Source: Rs1 sp038900335 (GTDB taxonomy: Bacteria > Pseudomonadota > Gammaproteobacteria > Pseudomonadales > Balneatricaceae). Taken from it: 64,000 nucleotides of DNA. The DNA lies in the NCBI GenBank assembly GCA_038900335.1, contig JBBMRB010000010.1, positions 1 to 64,000 of the forward strand, in the 5' to 3' direction. A program made the translations under genes and the position numbers. The notes beneath the pieces were generated by a model, which did no database searches, was not told the DNA's origin, and saw only the letters and a list, made by a program, of their open reading frames with translations. Shown here one piece after another: positions 26,025 through 35,929 of this stretch (its first letter is position 1; the number at the start of each line of letters is the position of its first letter).

Positions 26025-26891
26025 ATGACTATGACGCAGCAGCGCAACAAGCGTAAAGATGCTAAGAAAGCGAAACGTAGAAATAAGTTAGCGCATCTTA
26101 CTTTAATAAATGATGATTTAATTAGCAGTAGCTTACTAGGTAGCAACAGCGGTATTGGCAATACAGAACACATAGCCGCTAGTCAGATTGAATATATTCA
26201 AGATTTTCAAGTTAGGCGTAACACCGCGCCAATAGAGCCAAGAACCCTCTCCCAGCAGCAGTATCTTCAAAGTATAGATGAGCACCAATTAACCTTTGCT
26301 ACCGGCCCAGCGGGCACCGGTAAAACCTGGGTGTGTGCAGCAATGGCGGCGCAGGCACTGATTAATAAAGAGGTGAAGAAAATTGTTATTACCCGCCCGG
26401 TTGTTGAGGCAGAAGAGAATATGGGCTTTTTACCGGGCACAATCGAGGAGAAGTTCGCACCGTATTTTACTCCCTTTAGAGAAGTGCTAGAAGAAAGGTT
26501 AGGTACAGGCCACGTTAAAGCGCTATTAAAGGCCGGATTAATAGAAATGGCACCACTAGCCTATATGCGCGGACGCTCGTTTAAAGAGTGTTTTGTGGTG
26601 TTAGATGAGGCGCAAAATACCAGTGAAGGGCAGATGAAGTTGTTTTTAACGCGCATCGGCGAAAACTCGATTGTGGTCATAAATGGTGACATGACACAAC
26701 AAGATATCGGCGGACAATCAGGCCTACTCGATGCTGTTAGTCGCTTTTCACATTTAGATAGCGTCGGTTATGTTAAATTTGCCACCACAGATATCGTAAG
26801 ATCAGGATTAGTACAGCAAATAGTACAGGGCTACTCGCAGCCTAAAAATAGAGACGAGCCGCCTTATCAGGCGGCTGTTAGATGTGCGTGA
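26025..26891 (+). CDS. PhoH-family ATPase
   Basis: A 288-aa cytoplasmic P-loop ATPase. A very basic N-terminus (QQRNKRKDAKKAKRRNK, residues 5-21) precedes the PhoH domain with Walker A GPAGTGKT (94-101), TRPVVEAEENMGFLPG, ARGRS-like YMRGRSF and Walker B VVLDEAQNT. The family acts in RNA metabolism or phosphate-stress response; the exact role is not settled. The ATG at 26025 with GGAG seven bases upstream is preferred over an upstream TTG. The basic N-terminal tail would suit nucleic-acid binding. Monocistronic, ended by the hairpin at 26908. Confidence 0.85.
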   Translation: MTMTQQRNKRKDAKKAKRRNKLAHLTLINDDLISSSLLGSNSGIGNTEHIAASQIEYIQDFQVRRNTAPIEPRTLSQQQYLQSIDEHQLTFATGPAGTGKTWVCAAMAAQALINKEVKKIVITRPVVEAEENMGFLPGTIEEKFAPYFTPFREVLEERLGTGHVKALLKAGLIEMAPLAYMRGRSFKECFVVLDEAQNTSEGQMKLFLTRIGENSIVVINGDMTQQDIGGQSGLLDAVSRFSHLDSVGYVKFATTDIVRSGLVQQIVQGYSQPKNRDEPPYQAAVRCA

Positions 26892-26907
26892 TTAAACACC
26901 AACTAAA

Positions 26908-26945
26908 CATGCCCAGCCACTAATATTGGTTGGGCATGCTTTTTA
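26908..26945 (+). terminator. rho-independent terminator after the PhoH-like gene
   Basis: CATGCCCAGCCA (26908-26919) pairs with TGGTTGGGCATG (26927-26938, one G-T pair) and is followed by CTTTTTAG. It lies between convergent genes, so it may also serve the RND operon from the other strand. Confidence 0.85.
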
Positions 26946-26998
26946 GTTGATCATTTATAAAGCGTGTTTATAAATGAGATAAGTAAAGAGCCTTATCC

Positions 26999-28453
26999 TT
27001 AATTGCTAAGCTGTTCTCTAAAGCTGGCGGTAATGTCATCGCCACCACCTAGTGCGCGATATAGCTGAATAATAGACTCTGCCTCACCGCGCTCTGCTTC
27101 TAATAGTGATTGTTGAGCTGCAAATAGATTTTCTTTAGCATCTAACACTTCAATATAGTTTGATAAGCCAGCCTCATAACGCGCAGTTGCTAAGCCTAAG
27201 CGCTTATCTTGTGCTTTTACTAAACGCTGGTTGGCATCAATTTCAACGGCTCTGGCTTTGCGTGCATTAACATTGGTATACACTTCAGAGAAGGCATTTT
27301 GAATCACTTTTTCGTACTCGGCTATGCGCTTATCTTTGCGTGCTTTAGCGACATCCAAATTCGCTAAATTACCGTTGCCAAATAGCGGGATCGAGATATT
27401 AGGCGTAAACGACCAAGTGCGAGACTCAGAGTTGAATAAATTATCTAGATCACCACTTGAAAACCCAGAGCTACCCGCTAGGGTGATACTTGGGAAGAAA
27501 GCGGCACGCGCCGCGCCAATATTAGCGTTAGCGGCAATCAGTGCCTCTTCTGCGGCAATAACATCAGGGCGTGATAATATCAGCGATGAGCTGAGGTTTT
27601 CAGGGATAACGAAGTCAAAAGTGCCACGTTTTTGATGCTCTTGCGCCTTAAGTACATCGCTAATTGGCATGCCGACTAATAGCTCTAATGCTGCTTGGGC
27701 GTTGCTCAGCACTCTAAGGCTCTGTGCTTTTTGCGCTTCAATAGTGACTTTTGCGACCTCTGCTTGCGTTAAATCTAAGGTCGAGGCAATGCCGATAGAT
27801 TCACGAAGCTTGATCAGCTCGTATGATTTTTCACGGCTCACTAGTGTCTGTTCAGCGAGCAGCAGGGTTTCACGCGCCGCCAGCCAGTTAGAGTAGGCGT
27901 TAGCGGTGCTAGATATCACGGTTAACTTGCTTGAGCGCTGCGCTTCTAAAGTGCCAAAATAACTGGCCAGTGCCGCTGCATTTAAGTTGCGCACACGCCC
28001 CCAAAAATCGAGCTCATAAGATGCTAAACCGATATTGGCACCATAACTTCTGCTAATGTTGTCAGTGCCAGATAAGTTGTTCGAGTTTCGAATAGAGCTG
28101 CCAGAGCCTGCCAGGCTCAGTGATGGCATTAAATCTTGCCTCTGAATTTGAAACATACCCTCAGCTTCAGCGACATTAGCGGTGGCAATGCGTAAGTCTC
28201 GGTTGTTCTCAAGTGCTAGTGCAATCAGATCTTTAGTGGTTTTATTGGGGAAAAACGCCTGCCATGCTTTTAGCTCAACTTTTGTATTGCCAACATTATC
28301 AGCATTGCCTGCGCCTTCACCAGCAATCACTTCACCATTAATGGTAGCGGCAATGGGCGAATCAGGGCGAGAGTAATCCGGTGAAAAATTAGCACAGCCG
28401 ACCAATAGCGTAGTGAGTGCAAAGGGTACAATGCGGGTAAAGATAGCTTTCAT
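26999..28453 (-). CDS. RND efflux outer-membrane factor (NodT/OprM type)
   Basis: A TolC-fold outer-membrane lipoprotein of 484 aa. The signal peptide ends in the lipobox LVGC with Cys20 as the lipidated residue. Two OEP repeats carry the long helical hairpins: AEGMFQIQRQDLMPSLSLAG near 105-125, and AEALIAANANIGAARAAFFPSITLAGSSG near 300-330. It completes the tripartite pump encoded upstream: the ATG overlaps the stop of the RND gene (TAATG). The name OprM/OprN cannot be chosen from sequence alone. Confidence 0.92.
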   Translation of the reverse strand: MKAIFTRIVPFALTTLLVGCANFSPDYSRPDSPIAATINGEVIAGEGAGNADNVGNTKVELKAWQAFFPNKTTKDLIALALENNRDLRIATANVAEAEGMFQIQRQDLMPSLSLAGSGSSIRNSNNLSGTDNISRSYGANIGLASYELDFWGRVRNLNAAALASYFGTLEAQRSSKLTVISSTANAYSNWLAARETLLLAEQTLVSREKSYELIKLRESIGIASTLDLTQAEVAKVTIEAQKAQSLRVLSNAQAALELLVGMPISDVLKAQEHQKRGTFDFVIPENLSSSLILSRPDVIAAEEALIAANANIGAARAAFFPSITLAGSSGFSSGDLDNLFNSESRTWSFTPNISIPLFGNGNLANLDVAKARKDKRIAEYEKVIQNAFSEVYTNVNARKARAVEIDANQRLVKAQDKRLGLATARYEAGLSNYIEVLDAKENLFAAQQSLLEAERGEAESIIQLYRALGGGDDITASFREQLSN

Positions 28454-31400
28454 TATATACTCTCCGAACGAGTTTCTAGCTCAGCAGTGTTATCTGGCTG
28501 CTTGTCCTGCGCCATGGCTTCTAGTTCCGCTTTTGAGAAATTGACCGGGATAAACTTGCGAATAAGCAAATAGAATACCGGTACAAATAGCACCGCTAAC
28601 ACCGTGGCCGATAACATACCGCCAAGTACGCCGGTACCAATGGCACGTCGACTTGCCGAGCCAGCACCTGTGGCTAACACTAATGGCACTACGCCTAAAA
28701 TAAAGGCAAACGAGGTCATAAGAATAGGTCTAAAGCGTAATTTAGATGCTTGTATTACCGCATCGTAAGCGCTGAGGCCTTGGTGCTGTAAGTCTCTGGC
28801 AAACTCGACGATAACAATCGCGTTTTTAGTCGATAAGCCAATAATGGTAATTAAGCCAACAGTGAAGTAAACATCATTGGTTAAGCCTTGCATTGTCACC
28901 GCTAATACGCAGCCCAACACGCCTAATGGTACAACTAACATAACAGACATCGGTACTGCCCAGCTTTCATACAGTGCGACGAGCACTAAGAACACCATCA
29001 CAATCGATAAGGCGAACACGTATGTCGCTTGATCACCTGATAGCTTCTCCTCTAACGATTGTCCGGACCACTCAAAGCTAATACCAGCAGGTAATTGCGC
29101 CGCTAAGCGCTCCATTGTCGCCAGTGCAGTACCACTACTTTGCCCCGGTGCTGGCGAGCCACTAATAGGCACAGCAGGTACGCCATTATAGCGATTAAGT
29201 TTAGCGGGGCCTTGGATCCAGCTAGCCACTGCGATTTCTTTAAGGTCAACCAAGCCGTCAGAGTTATTGCGAATCTGTAAGCTCATGATCCCCTCAACAC
29301 TGGAGCGGGTATCTTGATCTGCCTGTACCCACACTTGTCTGACTTTGCCGTTTTCTAAATAGTCATTGGCATAAGCTGAGCCCAGTGCCACTTGTAAGGT
29401 CGAATTAAGCGAAGCCAAGTCCACATCTAACGAGCGCGCTTTCACTCTATCTATATCCAGCTTCAACTGTGGCGCTGGTGGCAGAGTATTAGGGCGCAAG
29501 CCCACCACTTTATCGGACTCTTGCCCGGCCATACCTAACAGTTGATACATCGCTTGCGTTAATAGTGCTGGGTCATCCTTACCGGTGCGGTTTTGCAAGC
29601 GCATGTCAAAACCGTTGTCATTTCCTAAGCCAGGAATCGGCGGCATATTAAAGGCAAACACAATGCCATCGCCAATGAACTGCTGATACGCTTGGCTCGC
29701 TGCGCCAACAAGTTGATCGGCATCACGCAAGCCTTTCGCCGTGCGCTCAGCCCATGGGTGTAAGTTTGCGAAAGTCACTGAGGTGTTTTGCCCAGATCCT
29801 AAGAAGCCAAAACCTAATACCGTAATAACGTCTTTCACTTCAGGTTGCGCCGCTAGCCAAGCACCTGTTTTATCAGCTAGGGCTTTGGTGCGCTCTTCAG
29901 TTGCCCCCGCCGGTAGTAGTGATCCGGTAATAATAAAGCCTTGATCTTCTGAGGGTACAAAGCTTTTAGGCAAGTCGGTAATGCGGCTATAGTCAAATAC
30001 GCCGATCGCTATAAATAACAGCATAGTGACGATCAGGCCGACGGTGGTTAACATCAGCTTGACCAATACCATATATTTGCGGGTAAGGCCGGCAAATAGA
30101 GTATTAAACAAATCACCAGGCATATGTAAAAACTTAATAACGGGGCCCGGGTTATTATTTTTCGCCTTCAACAAACCCTGCGCCATAGCGGGGGTTAGAG
30201 ATAGGGCAAGGAAAGATGAAATCACGACAGAGACAATAATCGTGAGTGAGAACTGCTTGTAAATCAAACCGACAGAGCCACTAATAAAGGCCATAGGTAC
30301 AAAGACTGCCACTAATACCGCAGTGGTACCGATAATCGCCCCAGAGATTTGGCTCATCGACTTTTTAGTCGCTTGATAGGGAGATAAACCTTCCTCCTCC
30401 ATAATCCTTTGAATGTTTTCGACCACTAATATGGCATCATCAACGACAATACCTATCGCTAATACCAAGCCAAATAGCGTCAACATATTGAGTGAGAAAC
30501 CCAGCAGGTACATGCCGATAGCAGTACCGACTAAAGAGATAGGCACCACGACTAACGGGATAACGGTAGTACGCCAGTTTTGTAGGAACACAAACATCAC
30601 TAGCGTGACTAGCGCGATGGCAATCAGTAGTGTCTCTTGCACTTCATGGATAGAGACATCGACAAATAAAGAGGTATCGTAAGGGGACATCCACTTTACA
30701 TCTTCAGGGAAGAATTGCTCTAAATCCTTCATTTTGTCTTTAATCGCTTGCGATGTTACTAGGGCATTACCGGTGTTGGCAAGCTTAGTTGAAAAGGCAG
30801 AAGCGGGTTGGCCGTTTAATAGTACACGGGTGCCGTAGCGCTGAGCACCGCGCTCGATACGTGCAATATCTTTAAGTTTTACTACAGCGCCCTGTGAAGA
30901 TGAGCGCAAAATAATACTGCCAAATTCCTCAACACTTGAGAGTTTGGATGGCACAATCACTGTGGCGTTTAGCTGCTGGCCACTAGGTGCTGGCAGTGCG
31001 CCTAGCTCACCTGTGGCAAGTTGTGCATTTTGGTTGCGAATAGCGCTGACAACTTCATCGGGAGTCACGCTAAAAGCGGTCATTTTTTTAGGGTCTAACC
31101 AGATTCTCATGGCATATTTAGAGCCAAATAAATCAGCGGAGCCAACACCATCAATACGGCGAATTTCGCCTAGTATACTGGCATCAATGTAATCGCCTAA
31201 GTCGGTTGCACTCATCGTGCCATTAGGTGAGTACAGCGCGATAATCATCAAGAAATCAGGTCTGGTTTTATCGATTTTGACGCCTTGCTGATTAACTGCA
31301 GCAGGCAGGTTTGCCTCAACACGTTTTAAACGGTTTTGGACATCAACACCGGCAATGTCGGTATCTGTGCCTGTCTCAAACGTTAGTGTGATAGCCGCTG

Positions 31401-31662
31401 TGCCCGCTCTACTTGATTCAGAGGCAACATAGCGCAAGCCTTCGATGCCACTCATCTCATCTTCGATAACCGAGGTAACCGTATCTTCAATGGTCTTAGC
31501 AGAGGCGCCTGGGTAAGTTGCCGTCACTGTAATTTGTGGTGGCGCGATACTTGGGTAGGCTGAAATAGGCAGCTGGGTATAAGAGATATAACCGGCAATA
31601 ACAATTAATATCGCGATAACCCAAGCAAACTTGGGCCTATCGATAAAGAAGTTTGACATCAT
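28453..31662 (-). CDS. RND multidrug efflux inner-membrane transporter (HAE1, AcrB/MexB-like)
   Basis: A 1069-aa proton-driven transporter. MSNFFIDRPKFAWVIAILI is the classical AcrB-type N-terminus; the proton-relay aspartates occur in GIVVDDAILVVENIQ (about 404-418), and the C-terminal half repeats the pattern (GLSTKNAIVIVEFARD, with the relay Lys). Two large periplasmic loops between TM1-2 and TM7-8 bind drugs. Codes for the middle gene of a three-gene operon: adaptor gene 7 bp upstream, outer-membrane factor downstream with a 1-bp overlap. Substrate range cannot be read from sequence. Confidence 0.95.
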   Translation of the reverse strand: MMSNFFIDRPKFAWVIAILIVIAGYISYTQLPISAYPSIAPPQITVTATYPGASAKTIEDTVTSVIEDEMSGIEGLRYVASESSRAGTAAITLTFETGTDTDIAGVDVQNRLKRVEANLPAAVNQQGVKIDKTRPDFLMIIALYSPNGTMSATDLGDYIDASILGEIRRIDGVGSADLFGSKYAMRIWLDPKKMTAFSVTPDEVVSAIRNQNAQLATGELGALPAPSGQQLNATVIVPSKLSSVEEFGSIILRSSSQGAVVKLKDIARIERGAQRYGTRVLLNGQPASAFSTKLANTGNALVTSQAIKDKMKDLEQFFPEDVKWMSPYDTSLFVDVSIHEVQETLLIAIALVTLVMFVFLQNWRTTVIPLVVVPISLVGTAIGMYLLGFSLNMLTLFGLVLAIGIVVDDAILVVENIQRIMEEEGLSPYQATKKSMSQISGAIIGTTAVLVAVFVPMAFISGSVGLIYKQFSLTIIVSVVISSFLALSLTPAMAQGLLKAKNNNPGPVIKFLHMPGDLFNTLFAGLTRKYMVLVKLMLTTVGLIVTMLLFIAIGVFDYSRITDLPKSFVPSEDQGFIITGSLLPAGATEERTKALADKTGAWLAAQPEVKDVITVLGFGFLGSGQNTSVTFANLHPWAERTAKGLRDADQLVGAASQAYQQFIGDGIVFAFNMPPIPGLGNDNGFDMRLQNRTGKDDPALLTQAMYQLLGMAGQESDKVVGLRPNTLPPAPQLKLDIDRVKARSLDVDLASLNSTLQVALGSAYANDYLENGKVRQVWVQADQDTRSSVEGIMSLQIRNNSDGLVDLKEIAVASWIQGPAKLNRYNGVPAVPISGSPAPGQSSGTALATMERLAAQLPAGISFEWSGQSLEEKLSGDQATYVFALSIVMVFLVLVALYESWAVPMSVMLVVPLGVLGCVLAVTMQGLTNDVYFTVGLITIIGLSTKNAIVIVEFARDLQHQGLSAYDAVIQASKLRFRPILMTSFAFILGVVPLVLATGAGSASRRAIGTGVLGGMLSATVLAVLFVPVFYLLIRKFIPVNFSKAELEAMAQDKQPDNTAELETRSESI

Positions 31663-31669
31663 AATTTAT

Positions 31670-32824
31670 TTACTCGCCTACCTTAGCTTGCTGTTGTTTT
31701 ACGCCTGCAGCTTTCATTTGCTCTGCAGTCATAGCTAGGTAGCTAGCACCTGGAATGTTTTTAATAATCGTAGTATCACTTAAAACGACTTTGTCATCAG
31801 GGTTGATACCCGCAGCAATAAACCAAAAATCATCTTTCATTGAGCCTAACTGCACTTCTGTGACTACTAATTTTTTATCTTTAACTAGATAAACTTGGGC
31901 ACCATGGCCTGAAATAGTGACCGCTTTTTGTGGCACTTTAATCACGTTGTTAGTCGTGGCAATAGGCACTTTAACACGCACAAACATCCCGGGAAGTAAT
32001 GAGTTTTCAGGGTTTTCAACAACCGCTCTTAAAGAGATAGCGCCAGTGGCTTGATCAACCGTCATCGATGAAAATTCTAAGTGGCCTTTTTGCTTGTAGC
32101 TAGAGCCATCTGCATACAGCACTTCAATGTTCTTATCGGTAGTTGCCGATAATTCGCCATTATTAGTCGCTTGGCGAATTTTGAGGACATCGGCACTTGA
32201 TCGGGTGAAATCGATATAGACGCGATCAATTTGTTCAATCGTTGCCAGTTGGGTTGAATCAGCCGTCGTTAAAGCGCCTTCGGTAACGAGTGCTTTATCA
32301 ATACGCCCTGAAATAGGTGCGCTAACGGTGGCATACTTTAAATTAATTTCAGAGATTTCTAAATTGGCTTTTGCCTGCTCAACCTGTGCTCTAGACTGCT
32401 GGTTTTGCGCCTTGTTAGTATCGTATTCTTGACGGCTAACAGCACCGAGCGATAACAGCTTTTTATAGCGGCCCAGTGTTTGTCTGGAGAGATCGTAAGC
32501 GGCGACAGCATTGGCAACATCGGCTTTACGCGCTCTAACCGTTGCCTGTAAGCTGCGGCTTTCAATTTGGAACAATGTTTGTCCCGCTTTGACATTGCTA
32601 CCTTCTTCAAATACTCTTTTTTCGATAATACCTGTCACTCGCGCGCGTACTTGGGCAGTACGAAAAGCAGACACTCGCCCAGGTAGGTCTTGACTAACGA
32701 TTTCAGAGTCGCTTTTTACTTCGTATACCAATACAGGAATAGTTGGTGCCGGTTTACTCTCATCAGCGATTAGTGCGGCGCTGGTGAATAAAGTAATTAT
32801 TCCTATAAGTAATTGCTTTTTCAT
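31670..32824 (-). CDS. RND efflux periplasmic adaptor (AcrA/MexA-like)
   Basis: A 384-aa membrane fusion protein. Signal peptide MKKQLLIGIITLFTSAALIA with no lipobox Cys, so it is probably soluble in the periplasm, unlike lipidated AcrA. Lipoyl halves (VRARVTGIIEKRVFEEGSNVKAGQTLFQI at about 60-88, and ISGRIDKALVTEGALT at about 166-181) flank a coiled-coil hairpin (about 95-160); beta-barrel and membrane-proximal domains follow. AAGGA lies six bases before the ATG. First gene of the pump operon; no regulator gene is beside it. Confidence 0.93.
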   Translation of the reverse strand: MKKQLLIGIITLFTSAALIADESKPAPTIPVLVYEVKSDSEIVSQDLPGRVSAFRTAQVRARVTGIIEKRVFEEGSNVKAGQTLFQIESRSLQATVRARKADVANAVAAYDLSRQTLGRYKKLLSLGAVSRQEYDTNKAQNQQSRAQVEQAKANLEISEINLKYATVSAPISGRIDKALVTEGALTTADSTQLATIEQIDRVYIDFTRSSADVLKIRQATNNGELSATTDKNIEVLYADGSSYKQKGHLEFSSMTVDQATGAISLRAVVENPENSLLPGMFVRVKVPIATTNNVIKVPQKAVTISGHGAQVYLVKDKKLVVTEVQLGSMKDDFWFIAAGINPDDKVVLSDTTIIKNIPGASYLAMTAEQMKAAGVKQQQAKVGE

Positions 32825-33445
32825 ATGTATCCTTTGAACAATGGCTAGCCAGTGTTAGTTTTAATAGCGACAGTATTTTAATGCTGGTTATTGTAGCATT
32901 TCGTAAATAGTAACTTTCTAACATTTTCATGTTTTTGTCGTTGTTCAGTTCAGTTGATAACACTAAATCCGTTTTGGTTGATAGCTAAAATGATAAAGCG
33001 GCTACAGCGGCGCTAGGGTAAGCTTTAATAAAAAATTATAGATACGACCAAGTCACTTAGATTAATTGTTACTCCCTAACATAAAACCAACAAAGGTCTC
33101 TTTCGGGCCGCTATTTTACGGGTTGTTAGCGCACTAGTATATTAACAAAATATATACATTGGATGTGCAAAAATATAGCTTATAATATGATTTTTAATTA
33201 TATGGTTATATTTTTGCGCACTATAATTGAGCGATATAAGCACTGTGCATGACACTTGCATTATATATGGTGCATTTTTTGTTTAACGTATATTAGTTAG
33301 GTCGATAGCCTGAACACACTATTGCCAAAGCAGTCGCTGCGCACGCTAGCTATCAAGCATAGCAGTGCACGATGCTATTCAGCTTTTAGAGGGGCGATTG
33401 TTGGCTTTTGAGTAGGCTATGTTAAACAACACAGTTAAGTCTATA
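32825..33445. other. 620-bp non-coding region upstream of the efflux operon
   Basis: No gene is seen on either strand apart from short unsupported frames. It is AT-rich and must hold the efflux promoter near its left end and the 3' region of the diguanylate cyclase gene at the right end. A long imperfect inverted repeat lies at 33165-33221 (listed separately). The usual divergent TetR/MarR repressor of such pumps is absent. Confidence 0.55.
33165..33221. repeat. AT-rich inverted repeat with GTGCAAAAATATA arms
   Basis: GTGCAAAAATATA (33165-33177) and TATATTTTTGCGCAC (33207-33221) are inverted copies apart from a two-base insertion, separated by about 29 AT-rich bases. Might be an operator or a small mobile-element relic; no U-run supports a terminator. 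Confidence 0.6.
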
Positions 33446-34561
33446 TTATGTCTCTAGTATGCCATTATTATCGACAGGCAGCTGATTATTGCCAACCACT
33501 TTATTGCGCCCAGTCGCTTTGGCTTGGTACAGGTTGTCATCAGCTAGTTTCATGGCATTATTTAGCGGTATATCGTTAGATAACTCACAAAAACCAGCGC
33601 TAATAGACAACGAGATTTGCTGCCCTTGATAGATATATGGCATATCGTGCACGGTTGATCGCATAATATTTAATGCCTTATCGGCTTCTTCATACGATGT
33701 ATTAGGCATCAATAATAAGAACTCTTCCCCGCCCCACCTTGCGAGGATGTCTTCGCTGCGCAGTGCGTTATTAATAACTAAGCTCAGATGCTTAAGGACA
33801 TTGTCGCCAATATCGTGGCCATAGGTATCATTGACACCTTTAAAAAAATCGACGTCAATTAAGGCAATAATAGAAGGTTGTTTGTCGACAAGCTGGCTTT
33901 GCTCCTGCTGTAGCGTAATCCACATGCAGCGACGATTGGGCAGTTTAGTCAGCATATCTTGCCTTGATTCCTGCTTGAACTGCTTACTCAGCGATGATAA
34001 TTCTTTATAAGATTTATAGCGCGCAGCCTCGTAATAACAGGAGATAGTGCACGAAATAATGAAAGAAAACAGTAAGCGCGATTTGAACTCGTCACTGTAA
34101 CTGGCGTTCAGTAGTGCGTTATCGGGGTAAAGCAGCATAGTACATACTAATATAATAAAAGAAGTAATATACAATATTCCCACTTGTATGCCGCTGAGCG
34201 CCAAGATAACAGGGGGGATAACAAACACCCACAGCGGTCCCGTGTTATTGACACCACCATAATAAACCAAATACATACCCAGTATAAGAAGGCCGAGTAG
34301 GGTGATGTGCCGCGTTATGCACAATAGACTAGAATGTTTTTTGGAATTGGCGAAGTGAAAAGATAAACATAAAAAAATACAGGCTATAAATAATACGGCA
34401 GCTAAACCGTATAATTGCTTTGATAATGTCGATAAGGTAAAAAAGAAGGTGACCAAGACTCCGCCTGCGCTAAATAAGACGGCAAAGTGCTGTTGGTATC
34501 TAAAACCAGATAAGCTGATTGGCTGCTCTTTGCTGTCATCTGCCTTGAAAATATTTAGCAA
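33446..34561 (-). CDS. membrane-anchored diguanylate cyclase (GGDEF)
   Basis: The 371-aa protein makes cyclic-di-GMP from two GTP. About six hydrophobic helices (residues 25-175) form an unclassified sensory membrane domain, then a short linker helix and a GGDEF domain (about 200-360) with active site RWGGEEF (GGEEF 277-281), Asp236 for metal binding, and an intact inhibitory I-site RSED (268-271) five residues upstream. No EAL domain. The start is TTG 34561 with AGG about eight bases before. Monocistronic, probably regulating motility or biofilm formation. Confidence 0.9.
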   Translation of the reverse strand: MLNIFKADDSKEQPISLSGFRYQQHFAVLFSAGGVLVTFFFTLSTLSKQLYGLAAVLFIACIFLCLSFHFANSKKHSSLLCITRHITLLGLLILGMYLVYYGGVNNTGPLWVFVIPPVILALSGIQVGILYITSFIILVCTMLLYPDNALLNASYSDEFKSRLLFSFIISCTISCYYEAARYKSYKELSSLSKQFKQESRQDMLTKLPNRRCMWITLQQEQSQLVDKQPSIIALIDVDFFKGVNDTYGHDIGDNVLKHLSLVINNALRSEDILARWGGEEFLLLMPNTSYEEADKALNIMRSTVHDMPYIYQGQQISLSISAGFCELSNDIPLNNAMKLADDNLYQAKATGRNKVVGNNQLPVDNNGILET

Positions 34562-34771
34562 TAGGATACCTAGAGTGCATTTGTCACTGTGGTTTTAAAC
34601 ATAGAGTTTTAAAAAAGGTCGTTGTAAGACGATAAAAATCGCAGGAAAGTTAACTTACTAGATCAATTTATGGTCGATTAAGTATAGATGTATAAACATA
34701 TTTTACAAAATGATATGCCAAAATAGTAAGAATAAATATTAAAACACCCGTTTTAATTGTGTTTTAAAACA

Positions 34772-34810
34772 GCTATTAAGCTCAAAAGCTTGCAATAAGA
34801 GCTTAATAGC
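34772..34810 (-). terminator. hairpin at the end of the sugar ABC operon
   Basis: GCTATTAAGCTC (34772-34783) and GAGCTTAATAGC (34799-34810) form a perfect 12-bp stem with a 15-base loop just past the ATP-binding gene. The following minus-strand sequence TGTTTTAAAAC gives only a weak U-run, so it could be a terminator or a transcript-end stabiliser. Confidence 0.6.
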
Positions 34811-34826
34811 CTGCAGTAATAGCAGA

Positions 34827-35927
34827 TTAGCTGATCAAAGCTGTGCTGAGTTTATCAAAGAATACCGCTTTGCTCATATCAAACATAAACTCACAAGGCT
34901 GGTTAAGTTGAATATTAACACTAGGGTTAACACGACAATTAATTTCCATATCGCCAAATTGTGCTAACACCATGGTATCAGGGCCCATCGCCTCGGTAAT
35001 AATGGCTGTGAGCGCAACCGTTTTTACACAATCAAGCCCGGCTTTATGCGGTACTGGTTCTGTGATCATTTCAGGGCGGATACCTAATATCACTTCTTTA
35101 CCAATGTAATCACTCGGTATTTGTGTACTAGCGATAGGTAGTTGCACTTGTTGCTCGCCTGATTTAATAGTCAGTTGCTCGCTAGTATCGATTGTTGCGC
35201 TAATGAAGTTCATCGGAGGGGAGCCCATGAAACCTGCGACAAATAAGTTAGCCGGCTGATCATAAATATTTTGTGGGCTATCAAGCTGTTGTAATTCACC
35301 ATCTTTCATCACCGCGATTCTGTCCGCCAGTGTCATCGCCTCTACTTGATCATGGGTCACATAGACAATGGTTGTACCTAGGCGCTGGTGTAGCTTTTTG
35401 ATTTCAGCACGCATTTCAACCCGCAATTTAGCATCTAGGTTAGATAGCGGCTCATCGAATAGATATATTTTTGGCTCCCTCGCGAGCGCGCGCCCCATCG
35501 CCACACGCTGGCGTTGGCCGCCTGAGAGTTGTGCCGGCTTTCTATCAAGTAGATGCTCTATCTGTAATAACTTAGCGACTTTATCGATTTGTTGAATACG
35601 CTGCTCTTTTGGCATTTTTCTGACTTCTAGGCCAAAAGAGATATTATTGCTCACTGTCATGTTTGGGTACAGTGCGTAAGATTGGAACACCATCGCTATA
35701 TCGCGATCTTTCGGGCTCGCTTGCGTGACATCATTACCGCCAATAAGAATACGGCCAGCGCTGACTGTTTCAAGCCCGGCGATACTGTTCATCATGGTTG
35801 ATTTGCCACAGCCAGATGGGCCGATAAGCACTAAAAACTCACCGTCTTCAATGGCGATGTTAATCCCTTTTAGAACTTCAGTAGAGCCGTAGCTCTTTCT
35901 GACATTTTCGATTGTTAATGCAGCCAT
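34827..35927 (-). CDS. sugar ABC transporter ATP-binding protein (MalK/UgpC type)
   Basis: A 366-aa ATPase with Walker A GPSGCGKST (about 38-46), Q-loop, signature LSGGQRQRVAMGRAL (about 134-148), Walker B IYLFDEPLSNLDA and H-loop VTHDQVEAM, followed by a MalK-type C-terminal OB/TOBE regulatory domain (about 240-366). Powers uptake through the two permeases encoded just upstream (2-bp gap). Substrate is a sugar of the glucose/maltose or glycerol-phosphate class by family. Confidence 0.92.
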   Translation of the reverse strand: MAALTIENVRKSYGSTEVLKGINIAIEDGEFLVLIGPSGCGKSTMMNSIAGLETVSAGRILIGGNDVTQASPKDRDIAMVFQSYALYPNMTVSNNISFGLEVRKMPKEQRIQQIDKVAKLLQIEHLLDRKPAQLSGGQRQRVAMGRALAREPKIYLFDEPLSNLDAKLRVEMRAEIKKLHQRLGTTIVYVTHDQVEAMTLADRIAVMKDGELQQLDSPQNIYDQPANLFVAGFMGSPPMNFISATIDTSEQLTIKSGEQQVQLPIASTQIPSDYIGKEVILGIRPEMITEPVPHKAGLDCVKTVALTAIITEAMGPDTMVLAQFGDMEINCRVNPSVNIQLNQPCEFMFDMSKAVFFDKLSTALIS

Positions 35928-35929
35928 TA

